From the NCBI GenBank assembly GCA_958438515.1, contig CAUBRZ010000010.1, positions 1 through 49,192 on the forward strand: a stretch of DNA of 49,192 bases, written 5' to 3'. Positions 43,653 to 49,192 of this stretch are shown here, piece after piece. This DNA is from an uncultured Clostridium sp. Its GTDB lineage: Bacteria; Bacillota; Clostridia; TANB77; CAG-508. A model generated the notes under the pieces. The model had not been told where the DNA came from. It was given only the letters and a program-made list of their open reading frames with translations, and did not search any database. The position numbers and the translations under genes are program-made. The first letter of the stretch is position 1. Each line of letters opens with the position of its first letter.

Positions 43653-45377
43653 ATGAATTATTTAGAAGAATATAAAAAATGGTGTGAAAGCCCAGAATTT
43701 GATGAAGAAACAAAAAAAGAGTTATTAGGAATAAAAGAAGATGAAAAGGAAATAGAAGATAGATTTTATAAAGAACTAGAATTTGGAACAGCAGGACTTC
43801 GTGGAATAATAGGAGCAGGAACAAATAGAATGAACAAGTACACCGTAGGAAAAGCAACACAGGGATTAGCAAATTATATAATAGAACAAAAAACAGCAGA
43901 TAAGGGAGTTGCAATTAGTTATGATTCTAGAAAAATGTCAAAAGAATTTAGTTTAGAAACAGCTTTAATATTAAATGCTAATGGAATAAAAACATATTTA
44001 TTTGAAAATCTAAGACCAGTTCCTGAATTGTCTTTTGCAGTAAGAAATTTAGGGTGTACAGCAGGTGTTATGATAACTGCTAGTCATAATCCACCTAAAT
44101 ATAATGGATATAAGGCATATTGGGCAGATGGAGCACAAATTGTATCTCCAAGAGATAAAGAAATAATAAATAAGGTAAGAGAAGTAAAAAATTATAACGA
44201 AATAAAAAGAATATCAAGAAAAGAAGCAGAAGAAAAAGGATTATTTAATATTGTTGGGAAAGAAATGGATGACAAATATCTAGGTGTCTTAAAAAGCTTA
44301 GTATTAAACCCTGAAATTGTAAAAGAACAAGGAAGGGATTTAAAAGTAGTATATACACCATTACATGGAACTGGAAATACAGTAGCTCAAAAACTTTTAA
44401 ATGAAATAGGATTACAAAATGTATATGTTGTACCAGAACAAAAAGATCCAGATGGAAATTTTCCAACTGTAAGTTATCCTAATCCAGAAGATAAAAAAGC
44501 TTTTAAATTGGCATTAGAATTAGCCAAAAAAGTAGATGCAGATGTAATATTAGCAACAGATCCAGATGCTGACAGATTAGGAGTTTTAGCTAAAGATGCA
44601 AAAACTGGAGAATATATGGATTATACAGGCAATATGTCAGCTTTATTAATTGCAGAATACAGAATTTCACAAATGAAGGAAAAAGGGATTCTTCCAAATG
44701 ACGGAATGTTTATTACTACAGTTGTATCATCAGAACTAGCAAAAGCTATCGCAAAAGAATATAATCTAAAATGTTTTGAAGTCTTAACTGGATTTAAAAA
44801 TATTGGTAATGTAATGAGAGAAGCAGAGGAAAATAAAAGTAATACATATGTATTTGGTTTCGAAGAAAGTTATGGCTGTTTAATTGGAGATTATGCTAGA
44901 GACAAAGATGGTATTGCTGCAGTTATGGCACTTTGTGAAGCAGCTTGCTATTATCGCTCAAAGGGTAAAACATTGTGGGATGCAATGCAAGATATTTATA
45001 AAAAATATGGATATTATAAAGAAACACAAGTATCTATTGTATTAGAAGGTGTCGAGGGGGCAGAAAAAATAAAACAAATGATGACAAATATGAGAAATAC
45101 ACCAGTTGAAAAAGTGGGAGATTATAAAGTTTTAACTTTTAAAGATATTCAAAAAGATGTAGTAAAGAATATGATAACAGGTGAGATTTCAAAAACAGGG
45201 TTACCAACATCAAATGTTTTATATTATGAACTAGAAGATAATAACTGGTGTTGTATACGTCCTTCTGGAACAGAACCTAAAATTAAATTATATATGGGTG
45301 TTAAAGGAATATCAGATGAGGATGCAACTAATAAATTAGAATATTTAAAAAATGCTATGTTAGATATTGTAAAATAA
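43653..45377 (+). CDS. Phosphoglucomutase/phosphomannomutase family protein
   Basis: This alpha-D-phosphohexomutase has 574 residues from ATG 43653, which sits after GAGAGG; the upstream extension to 43593 is unsupported. Motifs in order: FGTAGLRGIIGAG (about 43-55), the catalytic serine loop TASHNPPKYNGYKAYW (about 143-158), the metal loop DPDADRLGV (about 304-312), the sugar loop FEESYG (about 402-407), and the phosphate loop RPSGTEPKIKLY (about 532-543). It interconverts hexose 1- and 6-phosphates and sits beside the UDP-sugar pyrophosphorylase, a natural metabolic pair. Confidence 0.95.
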   Translation: MNYLEEYKKWCESPEFDEETKKELLGIKEDEKEIEDRFYKELEFGTAGLRGIIGAGTNRMNKYTVGKATQGLANYIIEQKTADKGVAISYDSRKMSKEFSLETALILNANGIKTYLFENLRPVPELSFAVRNLGCTAGVMITASHNPPKYNGYKAYWADGAQIVSPRDKEIINKVREVKNYNEIKRISRKEAEEKGLFNIVGKEMDDKYLGVLKSLVLNPEIVKEQGRDLKVVYTPLHGTGNTVAQKLLNEIGLQNVYVVPEQKDPDGNFPTVSYPNPEDKKAFKLALELAKKVDADVILATDPDADRLGVLAKDAKTGEYMDYTGNMSALLIAEYRISQMKEKGILPNDGMFITTVVSSELAKAIAKEYNLKCFEVLTGFKNIGNVMREAEENKSNTYVFGFEESYGCLIGDYARDKDGIAAVMALCEAACYYRSKGKTLWDAMQDIYKKYGYYKETQVSIVLEGVEGAEKIKQMMTNMRNTPVEKVGDYKVLTFKDIQKDVVKNMITGEISKTGLPTSNVLYYELEDNNWCCIRPSGTEPKIKLYMGVKGISDEDATNKLEYLKNAMLDIVK

Positions 45378-45385
45378 TATAATAA

Positions 45386-45433
45386 AACCAGCTTTTATAT
45401 TTAGAAAAGGCTAAATATAAAAGTTGGTTTTTA
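45386..45433. terminator. Bidirectional terminator between phosphoglucomutase and ttcA-like genes
   Basis: AACCAGCTTTTATATTTAG and CTAAATATAAAAGTTGGTT form a long stem (one G-T pair) with a short loop; T residues follow. Confidence 0.85.
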
Positions 45434-46151
45434 TTATTGTTTTTCAGTTTTCCACTCATCAATATTTCTTCTTATTGCTCCAAATAGATTAGCACGAACC
45501 ATTGGAATGGTTTTTGTTAAAGTAAAGATAAGCTGTTTCATATCTTCTCTTTTTGAAGTACCGATCCATAGGACAAACTTTTGGCATAACACTTAAATTA
45601 TTTTTCTTTATAAAACGTTTAGTGTCTTTTTCGGGGGTAAATATTAAAGGTCTTATTAATGTTATCTTAGAACGATCCATATAACTAACAGGTGCAAAGG
45701 TTCCAATACTTCCTGTATAAAAAAGATTTAACAAAAAAGTTTCTAAAACATCATCTTGATTATGACCAAGAGCGATTTTATTACATCCTTGTTCTATTGC
45801 AACAGTATTAATTGCACCTCTACGTAAATTAGCACATAGTGAACAAGGATTTTTTTCTTTTCTTATATCAAAAACTATTTCTTTACTATTACTTTTTTCT
45901 ATAAATAGAGGAATATCTAAATCATCACATATTTTTTGTAAAAAGTTTGTATCAAAAAAGTCAAATCCAGGATTTATACTAATTGCAATTATTTCAAATT
46001 TTTTAGGATAAAATCTTTGCAATGATTTAAATGCATGTAGCATGGTAATAGAGTCTTTTCCACCTGATAAGCAAATCGCGATTTTATCATTTTCATCTAT
46101 CATATTATATTCTTCAATAGCCTTTCTCATATGGCTTAATATTTTTTGCAT
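45434..46151 (-). CDS. TtcA/TilS-like PP-loop ATPase, requires +1 shift at CGGT
   Basis: This 238-residue PP-loop ATP pyrophosphatase belongs to the TtcA-like tRNA thiolation group. ATG 46151 follows AAAAGGTG; GTG 46160 is less well placed. Motifs: CLSGGKDSITML (PP loop, about 27-38), CSLCANLRRGAI (about 105-116), and LGHNQDDVLETFLLNLFYTG. Near the end the zero frame meets CGG at 45563-45561 and runs 23 codons of unrelated sequence. Skipping the C gives PMDGTSKREDMKQLI and a tail ending RRNIDEWKTEKQ at 45434. This tail is typical of TtcA-like proteins, and the stop then abuts the terminator. Confidence 0.88.
45560..45563 (-). other. CGGT +1 frameshift site in ttcA-like gene
   Basis: Read on the minus strand: zero frame GAT CGG TAC TTC. 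The family-like product needs GAT (Asp) then GGT (Gly) ACT TCA, skipping the C at 45563. Confidence 0.8.
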
Positions 46152-46215
46152 TTTAATCACCTTTTGATATTATAACATAATTTGTAGAATACTGAAAGAT
46201 AAGATCAAAAAAATG

Positions 46216-46244
46216 TTGAAATAGTTATGTAAATATAGTATAAT
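46216..46244 (+). promoter_or_regulatory. Promoter of small HTH gene
   Basis: TTGAAA (46216-46221) and TATAAT (46239-46244) with a 17-base spacer. Just downstream, AGTAAC occurs twice (46253-46258, 46261-46266), a possible operator. Confidence 0.65.
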
Positions 46245-46295
46245 TATTAATTAGTAACCAAGTAACAATTTTCCAAAAAGAATAAGGAGGAAAAA

Positions 46296-46469
46296 ATGGC
46301 AGAAAAAAGCATTACTAACACAAGGAAACGGAGGTTCATGCAAATTACAAATGAACTAAACAATGGGCTGAGTATCCAAGAAATATCAGAACAGCTTGGG
46401 GTGAGTGAAAACACAGTAAAAAGAGATATGGACTATATGAGAAAAAATCCAGATTGGATGTATCACTAA
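46296..46469 (+). CDS. Small helix-turn-helix protein (57 residues), contains in-frame CGG
   Basis: ATG 46296 follows AATAAGGAGGAAAAA, a near-ideal RBS. The protein has a basic N-terminus (TNTRKRRF) and a helix-turn-helix (LSIQEISEQLGVSENTVKRD, about 26-45), ending NPDWMYH. It is probably a DNA-binding regulator; the family is not recognised. The codon use (GGG, CTG, ATC, CAG, GTG, AGG) differs from its neighbours, hinting at recent transfer. It holds the only in-frame CGG (46329-46331) in the window that is not at an obvious frameshift. A +1 shift there would end after 8 more codons. A weak alternative start is ATG 46338, 3 bases after GGAGG. A GC-rich hairpin follows. Confidence 0.75.
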   Translation: MAEKSITNTRKRRFMQITNELNNGLSIQEISEQLGVSENTVKRDMDYMRKNPDWMYH

Positions 46470-46476
46470 TGCTTAT

Positions 46477-46510
46477 AAGAAGAGCTTAGGTAATTACCTA
46501 GCTCTTCTTA
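46477..46510 (+). terminator. Hairpin after the small HTH gene
   Basis: AAGAAGAGCTTAGGTAA pairs with TTACCTAGCTCTTCTT (one mismatch), without a clear T run. Confidence 0.6.
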
Positions 46511-46605
46511 AATATTAATTTTATATAAAAAATACTAATTAAATAAAAGTAATAATTTAAATAGACTTATTTAAGTTTATTAAAATAAAGAAAAAATTAT
46601 AAAAC

Positions 46606-46634
46606 TTGCGTTTTTAACATAAATATAATATAAT
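46606..46634 (+). promoter_or_regulatory. Promoter of tRNA-Arg
   Basis: TTGCGT (46606-46611) and TATAAT (46629-46634) have a 17-base spacer, 17 bases before the tRNA. Confidence 0.6.
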
Positions 46635-46651
46635 TGGCTTATATTATTTAT

Positions 46652-46727
<76 letters not shown>

Positions 46728-47102
46728 CTTTCAAGAAACAATATAAAAAGTTAGGCGTAAGAGCAAGTAAAAAAATAAATCTTTTATTTAAAGAATTTAT
46801 CAATTTTTTTACTTGCTTTTTTGTCATTCTTTTCTAAGGCATGATGTATTACTTAAAATACATAAAACAATAATGTACATAAATACAACAGGTATCTAAT
46901 CTATTAGTTGTGTTACAGCATTATATTTTATAAAATAAAATATGCACGTTTTCAATTATTTGTAATTTAAATCTAAATATGTTATAATAAAGACATAAAT
47001 AGTTGAAATACATTGTTTTGCATACATGAATTTTTTAGGTAGCATTTACAATGTACATGGCATTCACTAAATTTTTTATAGACAACAAGGAGAAGGACGA
47101 TT
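46728..47102. other. Gap after tRNA-Arg: terminator and promoter
   Basis: No gene is seen here. AGCAAGTAAAAAAAT and ATTTTTTTACTTGCT (about 46762-46817) form a long terminator stem followed by TTTTT. TTGTAA (46960-46965) and TATAAT (46983-46988), spaced by 17, form a promoter for the gene at 47103. Between them I see nothing recognisable. Confidence 0.6.
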
Positions 47103-47495
47103 ATGAATGAAAAAAATATAGTGAGAAAAAATAATGATATTTGTAACAGACTGTTTCCAATTGCTTTTGCTATTTTGCTTTTAGTAGCATTGGTAGTAGG
47201 TGTGATTGAGAAAAACAACCCAAACGAATATACTTATGTAAAGAAGTATGAATCACTTGATAAATATTCGGTAGTACTTATCGATAAGGAGATAGGAAAT
47301 AGTCAAGAGGTAAATTTATATTCGTATGGAATAGCAGAAGACTGTAATAGGATAAGTGTAGATACTCCAGAAAAGTTAAGGGAATACTATGAAAATTATT
47401 GCAAAAATCCATCAGTGGAAAAAGTATACGTTATTGTGTCAAGTACTAATAAAAAATTAGCAAAAGAAATGGAAATGCAAAATTATAAAAAATAA
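47103..47495 (+). CDS. Hypothetical single-pass membrane protein
   Basis: This 130-residue protein starts at ATG 47103 after AAGGAGAAGGACG. A short charged N-terminus, one strong membrane helix (about 17-36, LFPIAFAILLLVALVVGVIE) and a small soluble domain with mixed strands and helices (YSVVLIDKEIG, DTPEKLREYYENYCKN, VEKVYVIVSS) are seen. I do not recognise the family. It has its own promoter, and a hairpin (about 47500-47530) follows it. Confidence 0.75.
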   Translation: MNEKNIVRKNNDICNRLFPIAFAILLLVALVVGVIEKNNPNEYTYVKKYESLDKYSVVLIDKEIGNSQEVNLYSYGIAEDCNRISVDTPEKLREYYENYCKNPSVEKVYVIVSSTNKKLAKEMEMQNYKK

Positions 47496-47499
47496 GATA

Positions 47500-47531
47500 A
47501 TATCCATATAAGAGCCATGCTTATATGGATA
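47500..47531 (+). terminator. Hairpin terminator after gene 47103
   Basis: ATCCATATAAG and CTTATATGGAT form a perfect stem, followed by an A/T-rich stretch. Confidence 0.65.
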
Positions 47532-47552
47532 AAATTTTGTGTTTTTCTATAA

Positions 47553-47581
47553 TTGACAAAAGATAGCTAGATTGTTATAAT
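47553..47581 (+). promoter_or_regulatory. Promoter of tadA
   Basis: TTGACA (47553-47558) and TATAAT (47576-47581) are perfect boxes with a 17-base spacer. Confidence 0.75.
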
Positions 47582-47618
47582 TTTAAATACATAAAAAAAG
47601 AGATATAGGAAAAAAGAT

Positions 47619-48074
47619 ATGAATGAAGAATTTATGAGAGAAGCAATAAAAGAAGCAAAAAAAGCATATAAAAAGTTAGAAGTTCCAGTAGGAGCAGTAA
47701 TTGTTAAAAATGGGGAGATTATAGCAAGAGCACATAATCTAAAGGAAACTAAACTAGACACAACAAAACATGCTGAAATTTTAGCTATTCAAAGAGCAAG
47801 CAAAAAATTACAAAGTTGGAGACTTATAGATTGTGAGATGTATGTAACTTTAGAACCATGTTCAATGTGTGCAGGAGCTCTAATAAATAGTAGAATGAAG
47901 AAAGTTTATATAGGGGCATTAGATCAAAAAACAGGTGCAGCAGGTTCTGTGTTAAACTTATTTGAAGATTATACTTTTAATCATAAAGTTGAAATAGAAA
48001 GAGGCATTATGAGTGATGAATGTGAAAAGCTATTAAAAGATTTTTTTAAACATTTAAGAGAAATAAAAAAATAA
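47619..48074 (+). CDS. tadA: tRNA adenosine(34) deaminase TadA
   Basis: TadA converts A34 to inosine in tRNA-Arg(ACG), letting it read CGU, CGC and CGA but not CGG. The 151-residue zinc deaminase shows VPVGAVIVKNGEII (about 22-35), the HAE active-site motif (about 53-55), and PCSMCAGALINSRM (about 86-99). The order tadA, SRP RNA, dnaX (with one gene between) is typical of Firmicutes. Its presence is relevant to the CGG question: with only inosine-modified tRNA-Arg, CGG would need a separate CCG tRNA. Confidence 0.96.
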   Translation: MNEEFMREAIKEAKKAYKKLEVPVGAVIVKNGEIIARAHNLKETKLDTTKHAEILAIQRASKKLQSWRLIDCEMYVTLEPCSMCAGALINSRMKKVYIGALDQKTGAAGSVLNLFEDYTFNHKVEIERGIMSDECEKLLKDFFKHLREIKK

Positions 48075-48099
48075 AATTTATTGCTTTTTTGGGGGAAAT

Positions 48100-48855
48100 A
48101 TGAAAGAAAAAATAAGATATTTAAAAGATAAAAAAATATTTCACATATGTATGATAATTATAATAATAACAGTTATTTTATTTGTTTTAGCAATGATTGT
48201 TGTAAAATATAGTGTTGAGGGTGAAAAAAACATGCCTTTTAACTTATCAAAAGTGACAATAATTAGTTCAGTAGAAGGAATAGATAAGGATTCAGGTGAA
48301 AATAAATGGGCTTTTGATGTAAATCAAAATAATGATATTTATTTATATATAGAAAAGAATAAAAACTATAATGCACAAGCACTTATAAAAAATATAATAA
48401 TTGACAACATATCAGTTCAAAAAGAAAATCAAAAAGGTACAATAAATTTTTATAAACCAAACGGTTCTATTCAAGGAGGATTATTCTATAATATCCCTGA
48501 AAACTTAGCACAAACTATAGAATATGTGGGAGCAATGGAATCAAATTTTGGAAATTTAGAGGTTGCTAATCAAGGGGGAATAATTGCTTTTAGATATAGC
48601 AATGATAAAATAGGAGAATATATTTCAAATGATGAGGAAATAAATCATAGTCAATTACTAAAAAAAGCTAATATAGATATAGAAGATTTAAAAGCAAAAA
48701 TTTCATTTGACTTAATAATAAAAACTGAAGAACAAAAAGAATATAAAGCAACTTTAAACTTTGATATGCCAATAGATGAAATATTAGACAAAGGAACAAC
48801 TTCAAAAGAAATAACTGATTTAGAAGATATAGTATTTAAAAGAATAAAAAATTAA
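48100..48855 (+). CDS. Hypothetical membrane-anchored protein
   Basis: This 251-residue protein has a basic N-terminus, one strong membrane helix (about 14-36), and a soluble beta-rich ectodomain with segments such as VTIISSVEGIDKDSGENKWA (partial) and TINFYKPNGSIQGGLFYN. No lipobox or catalytic motif was seen, and I do not recognise the family. It lies 25 bases after tadA behind GGGGGAAAT, so it is probably cotranscribed, and precedes the SRP RNA promoter. Confidence 0.75.
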   Translation: MKEKIRYLKDKKIFHICMIIIIITVILFVLAMIVVKYSVEGEKNMPFNLSKVTIISSVEGIDKDSGENKWAFDVNQNNDIYLYIEKNKNYNAQALIKNIIIDNISVQKENQKGTINFYKPNGSIQGGLFYNIPENLAQTIEYVGAMESNFGNLEVANQGGIIAFRYSNDKIGEYISNDEEINHSQLLKKANIDIEDLKAKISFDLIIKTEEQKEYKATLNFDMPIDEILDKGTTSKEITDLEDIVFKRIKN

Positions 48856-48864
48856 AAATTATAC

Positions 48865-48893
48865 TTGATAAAATATACAATCCATTATATAAT
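48865..48893 (+). promoter_or_regulatory. Promoter of SRP RNA gene
   Basis: TTGATA (48865-48870), 17-base spacer, TATAAT (48888-48893). Confidence 0.7.
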
Positions 48894-48899
48894 ACAAAA

Positions 48900-49050
48900 G
48901 GTATATATTTTTAGAAGTATATTTCTATGGAGAGTATACCAATAAAGACCTATGAATCTTGTCAGGTCCGGAAGGAAGCAGCAATAAATAGTTTATCTTT
49001 ATGTGGGATGCTTTCCATAGAGAAATATTTCTAAGGTATCTACTTTTTTT
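48900..49050 (+). ncRNA. ffs: Signal recognition particle RNA (4.5S/small SRP type)
   Basis: The conserved domain IV core is at 48961-48982 (GTCAGGTCCGGAAGGAAGCA and onward), the Ffh-binding site. Flanks pair into a long rod: ATTTCTATGGA (48921-48931) with TCCATAGAGAAAT (49014-49026), and outer segments around TTAGAAGTAT and ATATTTCTAA. A T run (from 49044) ends it. The location just upstream of dnaX is typical of Firmicutes. The ends are approximate. Confidence 0.93.
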
Positions 49051-49077
49051 TTGATAATATAAAGGATGTGAAAAAAT

Positions 49078-49192
49078 ATGGGGTACACAGCTCTTTATAG
49101 AAAATTTAGACCACTTACATTTTCAGAAATAGTCGGCCAAGAACATATAACTAAAACTTTAAAAAATCAAATTATTGCAGGAAGAGTAGGGC
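49078..49192 (+). CDS. dnaX: DNA polymerase III subunit gamma/tau (partial, start only)
   Basis: This is the clamp-loader subunit. The first 38 residues begin MGYTALYRKFRPLTFSEIVG and then QEHITKTLKNQI, the standard DnaX N-terminus. ATG 49078 follows AAAGGATG. The gene continues beyond the window, so the ATPase motifs cannot be checked. Confidence 0.95.
   Translation, partial: MGYTALYRKFRPLTFSEIVGQEHITKTLKNQIIAGRVG

Overview
The window is a very A+T-rich, low-GC Gram-positive chromosome segment around the replication origin. Gene order (dnaA/dnaN, rpmH-rnpA-yidD-yidC-jag-mnmE-mnmG-rsmG-parA-parB, and tadA-SRP RNA-dnaX) together with spmA, spmB, spoIIR, a GerMN protein and AbrB points to a spore-forming-lineage Clostridia bacterium, probably an uncultured gut-type member. 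The species cannot be named from sequence alone.

Layout. 1-3607: dnaN and dnaA on the minus strand with DnaA boxes on both sides (oriC region). 3608-12936: the classical rpmH-to-parB block on the plus strand, ending in a DUF4446 gene. 13035-13272: two tRNA-Ser genes. 13440-27355: a 14-kb type IV secretion-like locus: three VirB2-like pilins, a PrgI/VirB3-like protein, a VirB4-N-terminal-like protein, a VirB4 ATPase, a VirB6-like protein, two VirB8/TcpC-like membrane proteins and a large cell-wall hydrolase with three predicted catalytic domains. No relaxase, coupling ATPase (VirD4) or integrase is visible. 27428-33483: a membrane J-protein, a patatin lipase and a giant acyl-CoA dehydratase activase-type protein. 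33784-41500: GerMN protein, rRNA/tRNA methyltransferases, abrB, spmA-spmB, rlmH, a WalJ-like hydrolase, murA and spoIIR. 41709-46151: a hypothetical gene, a UDP-sugar pyrophosphorylase, phosphoglucomutase and a TtcA-like protein. 46296-49192: a small HTH protein, tRNA-Arg(CCT), a membrane protein, tadA, a second membrane protein, SRP RNA and the start of dnaX.

The most striking observation is not one locus. Six conserved genes (mnmE, spmA, spmB, murA, the UDP-sugar pyrophosphorylase and the ttcA-like gene) each carry a +1 frameshift of one type: one extra C directly before a conserved glycine codon, so the zero-frame codon there is CGG. Reading by eye, CGG occurs about 40 times out of frame in the other genes. 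It is in frame only at these six sites and once in a small HTH gene. The pattern suggests that CGGN is read as glycine with a +1 shift (quadruplet decoding, or an unassigned CGG codon causing an A-site shift) rather than six unrelated mutations. In murA the site lies immediately before the predicted catalytic cysteine, and mnmE and murA are normally important core genes. A systematic sequence artefact remains the main alternative.

Coordinates, frames and motifs were read manually. Family names come from motif recognition, not database searches.
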